A stretch of DNA of 64,000 nucleotides, from positions 1 to 64,000 of the forward strand of contig JAEDED010000003.1 of assembly GCA_016293495.1 (NCBI GenBank), in the 5' to 3' direction. Below, one piece after another: positions 35,801 through 43,130 of this stretch (the first letter of the stretch is position 1; every line of letters starts with the position of its first letter). The stretch is from Treponema sp. (lineage in GTDB: Bacteria > Spirochaetota > Spirochaetia > Treponematales > Treponemataceae). The notes under the pieces were generated by a model. The model had not been told where the DNA came from, searched no databases, and saw only the letters and a program-made list of their open reading frames with translations. The translations under genes were made by a program, and so were the position numbers.

Positions 35801-35881
35801 GTTCATTATATTCAGCGTGAACTTCCATATTTTGAAAAATCACTTCCAGACTCCGATGACGATTCAAGCATTAAAAAATAA
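32816..35881 (+). CDS. Hybrid REC-GGDEF-EAL-REC-GGDEF-PAS c-di-GMP protein
   Basis: A 1021-residue cytoplasmic signalling protein with six modules. REC1 (1-125, phosphoacceptor D56). A degenerate GGDEF (about 140-295) reads RFTADKFF at the active site, so it is probably not a cyclase. EAL (about 310-560) keeps EAL (near 338), LEITES, DDFGSGYSS, LKLD, AEGVE and QGFYFAKP, so phosphodiesterase activity is likely. REC2 (580-700, Asp near 637), intact GGDEF (MGGDEF near 804), and a C-terminal PAS-like domain with a CxxC (VHCIS). It could both make and degrade c-di-GMP. No partner kinase is in the window. The gene sits in the prfA-prmC operon. Confidence 0.9.
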   Translation: MVNSKVVLIVDEDKINRNVLAKILKDEYTIILAQNGTEALKILKTNYKRIAAIIIDLEMKTMDGYELLKEIHEASDYSKIPIIASNHLGSEEQEEKALMLGAHDFIVKPYNAQIIKRRIANTIELMDAVKVVNLVIKDDLTPLHNKQYFMTETREVFIDRADEEFDVICLDIDQFKMVNDSYGMATGDKVLYKAGELIAAAFGEDSICARFTADKFFITLKHQSLSYTTVIEKLTNDLNKYVSKIGVKNKIKICCGVYYIHDKTIPIAAMCDRAELATENIKGKYGQVIAFYEDEIRQQMHNTLAITNMMEFALKNEEFQIFYQPKYELASECVAGAEALVRWKNYELGFMSPGSFIPLFERNGFITQLDMFVWETVCKDMNEWISKGNKPFAVSMNVSRADIYNPNLVKVLCDLSDKYKLDRKFLHLEITESAYTDSPEQIIKIVTQLRAKGFPIEMDDFGSGYSSLNMLAEIPIDVLKLDMGFVRNELQKPNGKGILGFVISLAKWLNLAVVAEGVETPEQIRILNSMECNYVQGFYFAKPLCKEDFFALMGEGKVKEMYLTSSSVTSIDRNQIAITKATGERKGIMLVVDDIEISRKIIIDLFHNEYDIAEAVDGQQAWEYIQENFENISVIMMDLLMPIMDGYQLLKLIRQDDRTKDIPVVVTSLGEEASEERALAIGADDFVSKPYNMTVLKHRVSNVLINSRIKRIEREHQQNKLALEAELAVNKDVLTGLYTRKVIESKVNDFFADKADGEAVFLMLDLDNFKEVNDTYGHIKGDETLKKVSDILASSFRDEDVICRMGGDEFSVFIPHLIERNSLEAKLNRLCECLDFMVESIRITCSIGACVSPEYGQDYQTLYNNADMALLTSKRFGKNQFQIYNGQSVLPSFVFYRNIDCLLDEFTDAIFVIAKDTYEMLYINKNACELFNVEKRNCIGKKCFENFHQKNEICVHCISNDEISEEQFLEAPFIIKGQSYILKIKLINWSGVPARVHYIQRELPYFEKSLPDSDDDSSIKK

Positions 35882-36779
35882 CGCAGTTAAAATTTTTACA
35901 GACTGCGGTTTTTCAACTCCTCAACTGGATGCCGATTGTCTTTTACAATTTCTTCTCAATAAAGATAAAACATGGGTCTTACTTCACCGCGATGAAAAGC
36001 TTACAAGCGATCAGCAGAATGAATTCAATGCACTTGTAGAAAAAAGAAAAACAGGTCTTCCGATTGCATACATTACAGGCAAAAAAGAATTTTACGGCAT
36101 TGAATATTTTGTAACGCCTGATGTTTTAATTCCAAAACCAGACACAGAAATCTTAATCGAAACTGCTGTTAATAAAATTCTTGACTTAAAAAAAGAAACA
36201 GTAAAAATTATTGATGTCTGCACCGGAAGCGGCTGTGTAGGTCTTTCTGTATTAAAGGAACTTCTGGACAAAAACTGCAATTCAAAAATTGAACTTACAC
36301 TCACAGATATAAGCACTGCCGCGTTGAAGGTCGCAGAAAAAAATGCGAAGAATATTTTCGGCGACAAGCTTATTGGTGCAGAAATAAAACTTCTTAACGG
36401 TGACCTTTTGTGCAAAACCTCAGGTTACGATTTTATTCTTTCTAATCCGCCTTATGTTCCTCACAGTGAAGTTGAAGAACTGTTGAAGGATGGAAGAAGT
36501 GAGCCTCGTCTTGCACTTGACGGGGATACGGATACCGCGTTGAATGATGGTTTACATTCCGCTGATGATGTACAGACAGATGACGGTTTACCGATAATCC
36601 GCCGTCTTGTTCTGGCTGCGTATGAAGCGCTTAATAGCGGCGGCTCGTTCATCATGGAAAGCGGGGAATATCAGACGGAAACTGTACGGCGTCTTTTTAC
36701 CGATGTCGGTTTTATAAATGTCATTTCAGAAAAAGATCTTTCTGGAATGGAACGAATTACAATTGGAGATAAAAAATGA
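35856..36779 (+). CDS. prmC: Release factor glutamine methyltransferase
   Basis: PrmC (HemK) methylates the Gln of the GGQ motif in RF1 and RF2. It is 307 residues with a helical N-terminal domain, VCTGSGCVGLSVL (SAM loop) and the catalytic NPPYVP (near residue 197). The ATG at 35856 is taken rather than upstream in-frame starts, because this gives the usual family N terminus. It overlaps the c-di-GMP gene by 26 bases and pth by 4, so it is co-translated with its neighbours. The proximity to prfA fits the shared role. Confidence 0.94.
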   Translation: MTIQALKNNAVKIFTDCGFSTPQLDADCLLQFLLNKDKTWVLLHRDEKLTSDQQNEFNALVEKRKTGLPIAYITGKKEFYGIEYFVTPDVLIPKPDTEILIETAVNKILDLKKETVKIIDVCTGSGCVGLSVLKELLDKNCNSKIELTLTDISTAALKVAEKNAKNIFGDKLIGAEIKLLNGDLLCKTSGYDFILSNPPYVPHSEVEELLKDGRSEPRLALDGDTDTALNDGLHSADDVQTDDGLPIIRRLVLAAYEALNSGGSFIMESGEYQTETVRRLFTDVGFINVISEKDLSGMERITIGDKK

Positions 36780-37429
36780 TTCAGTTAGTAGCATTTTTAG
36801 GAAATTACGGAAAAGAATACGAAAAGACTCGTCACAATACTGCATGGCAGTTTGCAGACAGTCTTCCGTTTTATTCAAGATTGAACTGGTCGAATAAATT
36901 TCAGGGACAGATTGCAAGTCTTGATTATTCAGAATTTGTAAACCTTGCTTCCAATGCATATTCTGAACTTTCTAAAAACGGTGAAGGTCCGAACGTTCCA
37001 AAGAATGCGCCTTCAAAAATATTTTTCTTAAAACCAGAAACTTACATGAACCTTTCAGGACAGAGCATCGGTGAAGTATGCCAGTTCTATAAAATCAAAC
37101 CTGAAGAAGTTTTAGTAGTTCACGATGAACTTGAAATGAATCCTGGATTTTTTAGCCTAAAATTTTCTGGAGGCCTTGCAGGTCACAACGGACTTCGTTC
37201 AACTAAAGGCGTTTTAGGAACACCTGATTTTTTCAGACTCCGTTTCGGAATCGGTAAGCCTGCGAATGTAAATATTGCAGATTACGTTTTGAGCAACTTT
37301 TCAAAAGACGAAGCAATTACAATGAGCATTGTTTACGAAAAAGCAGGCTTCTGTCTTGCAAAAACACTTCTGGCATCAGAGCCTTCAAGACTTACATCAC
37401 AGTGGGGTAAAGTAAATGTCAACGCCTGA
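36776..37429 (+). CDS. pth: Peptidyl-tRNA hydrolase
   Basis: It frees tRNA from stalled peptidyl-tRNA. It has 217 residues with FLGNYGKEYEKTRHNTAW (catalytic His in RHN), KPETYMNLSG and VVHDELEMNPG, all family hallmarks, and the GHNGLRS loop. It overlaps prmC by 4 bases (ATGA) and mazG by 14, forming a tight translation-recycling operon. Confidence 0.95.
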   Translation: MIQLVAFLGNYGKEYEKTRHNTAWQFADSLPFYSRLNWSNKFQGQIASLDYSEFVNLASNAYSELSKNGEGPNVPKNAPSKIFFLKPETYMNLSGQSIGEVCQFYKIKPEEVLVVHDELEMNPGFFSLKFSGGLAGHNGLRSTKGVLGTPDFFRLRFGIGKPANVNIADYVLSNFSKDEAITMSIVYEKAGFCLAKTLLASEPSRLTSQWGKVNVNA

Positions 37430-38330
37430 TTTTGATCTCGTATTAAATGGGGAATTTAACACAGCCGAAAAAGCTTTTAACAGACTATACAATGTCGTAA
37501 AAATCTTACGCTGCCCTCAAGGCTGTCCGTGGGATAAAGAGCAAACACCACTTTCCATGAGACGCGACTTAATCGAAGAAGTGTTTGAAGCAGTTGATGC
37601 GATTACGGCAGAAGATTCATTCCACGCAAAAGAAGAGCTTGGAGACGTAATGCTCAACGCAACAATGATCAGCTACATGTACGAGCAGAAAGGCGATTTT
37701 TCTGTCGCAGAAGTTTTGAATGAGCTTGCAGAAAAATTGATCCGCCGTCATCCGCATGTATTTCCTGAAAGTGAAGGAAGCGTGTGTGCAACATCGCCTG
37801 TTAAAAATGGTAAAGAAGTTTTGAATCAGTGGGACCGCATTAAAGAAAATGTTGAAGGTAGAAAAACTGAATGCATTTTAGACGAAGTTCCAGAAGGATT
37901 TCCGCCGTTGCTTCGTGCTTACAAACTTCAGAAGAAGGCTTCTAAAAAAGGCTTTGACTGGGACAATGCTGATGACGTTAAGGCAAAAATTACTGAAGAG
38001 CTTTCAGAAGTAGAAGAGGCAAGGGTAAAAGTTGAAAGCCTTCTTAAAAACCAGAGCGCTCACGCCTTTGAAATGAAATCTTCCAAAGAAACAGATGACG
38101 CACAGAAGGCGCTTGAAGGTGAAATCGGAGATTTACTTTTTGCCGTTGTAAATTACGCAAGACATTTAGGCGTAGATCCTGAAACAGCGCTCAACAGTTC
38201 AAACGTAAAGTTTTACAACCGCTTCAGCTATGTTCAGAAAAAAATGGAAGAGGGGAATATTCCTATGATTCAGGAAAATCTTCCAAAAATGGACGAGTTC
38301 TGGAACGAGGCTAAGGCTTTGAAAAAGTAA
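37416..38330 (+). CDS. mazG: Nucleoside triphosphate pyrophosphohydrolase
   Basis: MazG hydrolyses aberrant (d)NTPs to monophosphates. It is 304 residues with two MazG domains: the first has CPWDKEQTPLSMRRDLIEE and KEELGDVMLN (EExxE ... ExxD metal site), the second GEIGDLLFAVVNYARHL. This is the two-domain form. The ATG overlaps pth by 14 bases. It is followed by the clpP promoter. Confidence 0.94.
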   Translation: MSTPDFDLVLNGEFNTAEKAFNRLYNVVKILRCPQGCPWDKEQTPLSMRRDLIEEVFEAVDAITAEDSFHAKEELGDVMLNATMISYMYEQKGDFSVAEVLNELAEKLIRRHPHVFPESEGSVCATSPVKNGKEVLNQWDRIKENVEGRKTECILDEVPEGFPPLLRAYKLQKKASKKGFDWDNADDVKAKITEELSEVEEARVKVESLLKNQSAHAFEMKSSKETDDAQKALEGEIGDLLFAVVNYARHLGVDPETALNSSNVKFYNRFSYVQKKMEEGNIPMIQENLPKMDEFWNEAKALKK

Positions 38331-38389
38331 CAGCTGGTGAACTGGCTTCAGTTTTGAATTAAAACGGTACTTTGAAAAAGTAAAAAATC

Positions 38390-38425
38390 TTGTTGTTTTG
38401 ACCTAAATTTGTTATATTAATATTA
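38390..38425 (+). promoter_or_regulatory. clpP promoter, leaderless-type spacing
   Basis: TTGTTG (38390-38395), spacer 17, TATATT (38413-38418), ATG at 38425 six bases later; no Shine-Dalgarno sequence. Confidence 0.45.
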
Positions 38426-39030
38426 TGAGTAAAATTTATTTAGATGATGAAAAAGAGGAAACAAAAAAGACAGAAGCACCTGATGCTCTTGCTGAAAAAT
38501 TCCTCAAAACACGTCAGATTCTTCTTTCTGGAGAAATCAATAAGGAACTTGCTGAAAAATTTAACAAGCAGCTTCTTCTTCTTGAAGCAGATAGCAATAA
38601 ACCTGTTTATGTTTATATCGATTCTCCTGGTGGTGACGTTTCTGCAGGATTTGCAATTTACGATATGATTCGTTTTGTAAAATGTCCTGTTGTTTTAATT
38701 GGTAACGGACTTATTGCAAGTGCAGCTGCTTTAATTCTTCTTGCTGTTCCACAGAATATGCGCGTTGGACTTCCTAACAGTGAATATCTCATTCACCAGC
38801 CATTGTCTGGAATGCGCGGAACTGCAACTGACATTCAGATTCATGCAGCAAACATTAAAAAGACAAAGGCAAAAATCAATAAGATTATTGCTGAAGCTAC
38901 AGGCAAAGACTTGAAAAAAGTTGAAGCAGATACTGACCGCGATTACTGGCTTGATGCTGAAGAAGCCCTTGAATATGGACTTATCAGTAAAGTTATTTCT
39001 AACCGCGCAGAATTGAAATCTGTAAAATAA
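38425..39030 (+). CDS. clpP: ATP-dependent Clp protease proteolytic subunit
   Basis: The serine protease barrel of Clp. It is 201 residues; the oxyanion stretch SPGGDVSAG, the nucleophile Ser in LIASAAALI (usually AASMGA), the His in LIHQPLSG and the Asp in DRDYWLDAEEA are all present. The unusual nucleophile surroundings suggest a divergent ClpP paralogue, which many spirochaetes have. It is followed 6 bases later by the GNAT fusion gene. Confidence 0.92.
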   Translation: MSKIYLDDEKEETKKTEAPDALAEKFLKTRQILLSGEINKELAEKFNKQLLLLEADSNKPVYVYIDSPGGDVSAGFAIYDMIRFVKCPVVLIGNGLIASAAALILLAVPQNMRVGLPNSEYLIHQPLSGMRGTATDIQIHAANIKKTKAKINKIIAEATGKDLKKVEADTDRDYWLDAEEALEYGLISKVISNRAELKSVK

Positions 39031-39036
39031 TAAATT

Positions 39037-39939
39037 ATGACTTTTGAACTGACCGATGAACTTGTAGATTCAATAATCTCAGCTTTGGAAAATCAGGACC
39101 AGCAGTTTGCTGTTGATGCCAGTTCAGGAGTTTTAATAGAAAAAAAAGAAATTGAATGTGATGAAGATGTTTACTACGAACTTCCTTCATGGAGTTCGGC
39201 AGACGGTTTTAATTTAATGGAACAGTTTGTAAACAGTCTTCATTCACCAATGGCCAGAAATGATTTACTGACTGTACTTCGTTCCGGCAGGGGGGTGTTC
39301 AGAGGATTTAAAGATGTACTAAGGTCTTATCCTGAGGTTGAAAAAAAGTGGCATTATTTCAAAAATAAACAACTTATTAATTATGTAAACCAATGGTACA
39401 ATTTGCTGCGTGAGACATGGGGTCTTGAAACATTAGATTGTGAAATTGAAGAAACAGATGAACTTCTTCACGATGATTTTATTTTTAATCCGTATGACTA
39501 CACATGTGACAGCGCCGAAATTTTAGAACATTTAGATACTGTAGCAAAAGATTCCTGCTCAGAATATCCGGAAGAAGTAGGACTGGCTTTAGCAGATTTA
39601 TGGAAATCTAAAGCAGATGCTGAGTTAAATAAAAACGCATCTGGTTTTGTCTGCCGGTCATATTCCAAAGATTTTGCAGGTTGTGTAATTTTTGCACCGT
39701 GTCTAAAAAATGCACCAAAAACTGTTTTACTCACCAGTTTTTTCGTGCAGAAAAAATATCGCGGTCTTGGGATTGGGAGAGAACTTTTCGAGCTTGCATT
39801 AGCAGAGCTGAAGGGCCGCCATTTTAAGTGGGTACTTGTTGCAGACACAATGATTCCTGAATCTGTTACACCTTTATTGTTGCGTTCAGGTTTTAAACCG
39901 ATTGGTTCAGGATATATTGCAGATTTGTTTGCAGAATAA
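39037..39939 (+). CDS. UPF0158-like domain fused to a GNAT acetyltransferase
   Basis: A 300-residue protein. Residues 1-130 look like UPF0158 (WSSADGFNLMEQFVNSL, GRGVFRGFKDVL, WHYFKNKQL), and residues about 180-300 are GNAT, with the acetyl-CoA motif VQKKYRGLGIGRELFE and a final GF segment. The fusion suggests a regulator or modifier of an unknown target. No ribosome binding site is evident; it follows clpP closely and is probably co-transcribed. Confidence 0.8.
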   Translation: MTFELTDELVDSIISALENQDQQFAVDASSGVLIEKKEIECDEDVYYELPSWSSADGFNLMEQFVNSLHSPMARNDLLTVLRSGRGVFRGFKDVLRSYPEVEKKWHYFKNKQLINYVNQWYNLLRETWGLETLDCEIEETDELLHDDFIFNPYDYTCDSAEILEHLDTVAKDSCSEYPEEVGLALADLWKSKADAELNKNASGFVCRSYSKDFAGCVIFAPCLKNAPKTVLLTSFFVQKKYRGLGIGRELFELALAELKGRHFKWVLVADTMIPESVTPLLLRSGFKPIGSGYIADLFAE

Positions 39940-39960
39940 TTTTTTTTAGAGGTAATTATT

Positions 39961-40728
39961 ATGTCATTTAGAAAAGAAAACGAAATTGATATGGATCAAC
40001 TTGCAGCATTTTTACAGGATGCAGTTGAAAAAGTAAGAACACAGGAAAATCCTGATTTATTGAATGATATTAAAAAAGTTTTCAAAAAGAATGTTCCATT
40101 CTCATTGAGAATGTATGTAGCAGCATATCTTACAAAACAGTGTGGATCTCACTTCAGACCAAGAAGAGAATTCAACAACGATCGCAGAAACCGCGACTTC
40201 CGTAAAGAAAATCAGAGAAACGATTACAAACAGAATAAACAGACAGAAGCTGCAGCAGCAGAATCTGCAGATTCAAAAACACCACATCCAAGAGTTCAGA
40301 TTGATGAAGCTCTTGCAACAACAATCTTCGTAGGAATTGGACGCAACCGCCGTGTTTATCCTCGCGACCTCGTAGGACTTTTAATCAGCGTTGCAGGACT
40401 TGAAAAAGACAGAATCGGTGACATCCGTGTTCTTGCAAATTACTCATTCGTTCAGTTGTTCACAGAAGATTCTGATAAAGCAATTAACGCACTTAACGGT
40501 TATGAATACCGCGGTCGCAAACTTTCTGTAAGCTATTCACGCCAGAAAGGTGACGAAGTTGCTGAAGGTGAAGAAGCAATTCCTGCAAATGTTGATTCTG
40601 GGTATACAGATCCTTCAACTCAGGCAGAAAAAGATGATGCAGAAGCTTATGCAGCTGCAGAACGTGCTTCTAATTCTGAAGGATTTTCAGCACCATCACA
40701 CGAAAGCGCATCAAACTACTTAGTATAA
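39961..40728 (+). CDS. Stand-alone DbpA-type RNA-binding protein
   Basis: A 255-residue protein. Residues 115-195 form the DbpA/DeaD C-terminal RNA-binding domain (TIFVGIGRNRRVYPRDLVGLL ending in GRKLSVSYSR). The helicase core is absent; instead the N-terminal third is helical followed by an Arg/Asn-rich linker. The C-terminal end is acidic and Ala/Ser-rich. Such proteins may act as RNA chaperones or ribosome-assembly factors. AGAGG lies 8 bases before the ATG. Confidence 0.85.
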   Translation: MSFRKENEIDMDQLAAFLQDAVEKVRTQENPDLLNDIKKVFKKNVPFSLRMYVAAYLTKQCGSHFRPRREFNNDRRNRDFRKENQRNDYKQNKQTEAAAAESADSKTPHPRVQIDEALATTIFVGIGRNRRVYPRDLVGLLISVAGLEKDRIGDIRVLANYSFVQLFTEDSDKAINALNGYEYRGRKLSVSYSRQKGDEVAEGEEAIPANVDSGYTDPSTQAEKDDAEAYAAAERASNSEGFSAPSHESASNYLV

Positions 40729-40738
40729 TTTTCATTTT

Positions 40739-41437
40739 ATGGAATTGAAATTAGTTAATACCGGGATTCTGCGGGTAAACACATGGCTTGTTCCACTCAC
40801 AGAAAACTCGGTGTTCATTACAGATCCTGCATGCTGTGATCTCACCGGAGATTCTGATGTTCTAATCAGATATCTAGATGATAACCGAATCACGCCTGCA
40901 GGTATTTTTTTAACTCACGGGCATTTTGATCATGTAATGGGATTGAAATGCCTCAAGGAACGATGGCCTGATCTCCCGGTCTGCATTCACAAAAATGATG
41001 CACCCTGCATCGGAAAAACTTCTCTTGAAACTCAGCAGAAATTTCTAGCAAGCATGGGACATGTAGACAGTGACTTTGTTTCCGCTCTTACAAATCTTCC
41101 TCAAGCAGATTATCTTCTCTCTGATGGAATAACTTTCGACAAGGCAATTCCATCTGCTGCTCCAGAAATTATAAAGGCCCTTTCAGAATGGAAAGTAATT
41201 CACACACCGGGACATACTTCAGGTTGTGTATGTTTTTATAATGAAAAAGAAAAGCAGCTTATTGCAGGTGATACAATTTTCTTTGGTTCCTACGGACGAA
41301 CTGATTTGTACGATGGAAATGAAGCTCAGATTAAAAAGAGCATCGTAAAAGTAATTGAGACTCTTCCGAAAGATGTAAAAATTTATCCAGGTCATGACAG
41401 ATTCGGTTTTACACTCGAATCATATTCACCTTTCTGA
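40739..41437 (+). CDS. Metallo-beta-lactamase fold hydrolase (glyoxalase II-like)
   Basis: A 232-residue protein. The metal motif is THGHFDH (near 57-63), followed by HTPGHTSG and IAGDTIFFGSYGRTDL, then YPGHD: the glyoxalase II/YcbL pattern. It probably hydrolyses a thioester in the cytoplasm. It begins 10 bases after the RNA-binding gene and is the last gene of the run from prfA; no clear terminator follows. Confidence 0.9.
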   Translation: MELKLVNTGILRVNTWLVPLTENSVFITDPACCDLTGDSDVLIRYLDDNRITPAGIFLTHGHFDHVMGLKCLKERWPDLPVCIHKNDAPCIGKTSLETQQKFLASMGHVDSDFVSALTNLPQADYLLSDGITFDKAIPSAAPEIIKALSEWKVIHTPGHTSGCVCFYNEKEKQLIAGDTIFFGSYGRTDLYDGNEAQIKKSIVKVIETLPKDVKIYPGHDRFGFTLESYSPF

Positions 41438-41509
41438 TTGTTTCCAGAAACGAGATTGTTTTTGCAATTTGAATGTTGCTGACTTATCTTTTTGATATTA
41501 AATTAAAAA

Positions 41510-42205
41510 TTACCAGCGTCTCATTAAAGGAGAGAAGGGAACAAATTTAATTCCTTCTGAAAGAGAAGCTTTAATCTCGTAGAAAGTACATTCGATTTCG
41601 CCGGTAAAGTGAATTTTAATTTCTGCGATGGATGGAGGAAGTCCCTGTCGTGGTAAAGAACAGCTTCCAGGATTTATGAAAGTAATTCCGTTGTTTTCAG
41701 AAATGTCTGCAACGTGACTGTGTCCGTAAAGAATTAATTTTGATTCTGATGTTTTTGCATGATTTTCGAGGCCGGCAGTTCCGTAATAAACGCCGAACAT
41801 ATGACCGTGTGTAACAAGAACATTTTTTCCTGCTACGAAAAAAGTTATTGCAGCCGGCGCTTTTAAGGTGCGGACATTCAAATCTTCTGAAGGGAAAAAA
41901 TCAACATCAAAAACGCTTTCATCACCGTTGCCGTGAACCATTGCAATAACTGGTGGTAACGAAGTTTGAAGGTCTTCATTGGAGTCAAGATTATTTAGAA
42001 TGTGAACAAGGTCAGCACAGCCGTCACCCAAGAAGGCAAGTGCATCTGCCTGAGAAGAAAAACGTTTAAGGATAGTTTTTAATATTTCAGGTCTGCCGTG
42101 AGAATCTGATACTGCAAGGATTGTAGCACAATCTTTTTTTGCAAGCGCATCAACGGCTTCGTTGCTTCCCAGTAAAAAAAGTTTGTGCTGTTTAAGTTTG
42201 TTCAT
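41510..42205 (-). CDS. YfcE-type metallophosphoesterase
   Basis: A 231-residue protein with the calcineurin-like motifs in order: SDSHGR, FLGDGCAD, VHGNGD, VTHGH and YGHSH, then NPGSCSLPR. This is the YfcE/MJ0936 group, which hydrolyses phosphodiesters. AAGGAAAG lies upstream of the ATG. It is 22 bases from the upstream lipoprotein gene on the same strand, so the two are likely one operon. Confidence 0.9.
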   Translation of the reverse strand: MNKLKQHKLFLLGSNEAVDALAKKDCATILAVSDSHGRPEILKTILKRFSSQADALAFLGDGCADLVHILNNLDSNEDLQTSLPPVIAMVHGNGDESVFDVDFFPSEDLNVRTLKAPAAITFFVAGKNVLVTHGHMFGVYYGTAGLENHAKTSESKLILYGHSHVADISENNGITFINPGSCSLPRQGLPPSIAEIKIHFTGEIECTFYEIKASLSEGIKFVPFSPLMRRW

Positions 42206-42226
42206 TAAATTAGAAAATCGCTTTCC

Positions 42227-43063
42227 TTATTTTACATCTTCAATAATAAAATGATTTATTGAAGAAAGTCCTGTTTCAGGATCAACATATCTTTTGATTG
42301 TATGATTATTTCCTACAATATGATTAACATGTCCGTAAAGATTTGAATCACTCTTTAACGGTAGTTCTGTAAGAAGCATGTAATCAATTGCATTGTCAAT
42401 TATGTCTTCGATTCCTGTGATGCGAACCTGTTCAACTTCTTCCTGAATTTCTTCAATGTTGTCGGTCTGTTCAACTGCTTTATCAAGAACAAAGTCACTT
42501 GTTGCTTCAATTGCAAGAATGTCATCCTGCGGGAATAAAGTATAAATCGGATAAGGCTTAACTTTGTTTGCTTTATCTTCTTCCTTTTTTTCTTCATCTT
42601 TTTTTGCAGGATCATCAATGTCCATTGTTTCTTTTAACTGTGCAAGGGCATTGGATGTATATTCCGGCGCACCAAGTGTAATAACGCCTGCAAGTTTTAC
42701 ATCACTGAGAAGTTTTACAAGTGACGAAATGCGTCCTATATTTCCTACTAAAAAATCATCTGGATAAACATATGGAATAATTAAGCCGGAATTTTCTGTT
42801 CCATCAGAAAGGCCGAAGAAATCTTCAAGGTGAGCAACTTCTTCCTTAACAAAATCTTCTGAGTTGTAACCATAGCCGAATACGATACAAATTTTCTTTT
42901 CTGTATTTTCCCAGTGAGGACGAACAGGCTTTACTTCTGCTTCTTCAAGTGAAATTGCACCTTCCGGGTTTTTATTTTTTTTGCCTGAACATGAGAAGGC
43001 TAAAAGGGCAGCTAAGGTTACTGCTGATACAATTCTAAAATATTTGTTGTTGATGATTTTCAT
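42227..43063 (-). CDS. Lipoprotein of unknown function
   Basis: A 278-residue protein from ATG 43063 with a signal peptide ending in LLAFSC (lipobox Cys near residue 26), then a folded part starting KKICIVFGYGYNSEDFV and containing VITLGAPEYTSNAL, suggestive of a periplasmic-binding-like or Rossmann fold. A Lys/Glu stretch (about residues 160-172) is low complexity. No family is recognised with confidence. A TATAAT box lies only 3 bases before the ATG, too close for that ATG to be served by it. Confidence 0.75.
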   Translation of the reverse strand: MKIINNKYFRIVSAVTLAALLAFSCSGKKNKNPEGAISLEEAEVKPVRPHWENTEKKICIVFGYGYNSEDFVKEEVAHLEDFFGLSDGTENSGLIIPYVYPDDFLVGNIGRISSLVKLLSDVKLAGVITLGAPEYTSNALAQLKETMDIDDPAKKDEEKKEEDKANKVKPYPIYTLFPQDDILAIEATSDFVLDKAVEQTDNIEEIQEEVEQVRITGIEDIIDNAIDYMLLTELPLKSDSNLYGHVNHIVGNNHTIKRYVDPETGLSSINHFIIEDVK

Positions 43064-43091
43064 ACTATTATAATACAATTTTTCGGCGTAA

Positions 43092-43130
43092 TTGAAAAGG
43101 CATTAAAAAATCAATATACTTACTCTATTA
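43092..43130 (+). promoter_or_regulatory. mnmG promoter with near-leaderless start
   Basis: TTGAAA (43092-43097), spacer 17, TATACT (43115-43120), ATG 9 bases later; no Shine-Dalgarno sequence. The geometry is the same as at prfA. Confidence 0.65.

Noticed and set aside
43063..43078. TATAAT 3 bases before the lipoprotein ATG as another leaderless promoter
   Set aside because: Transcription would begin inside the coding sequence; no later start is available, so this box is probably chance or serves nothing here.
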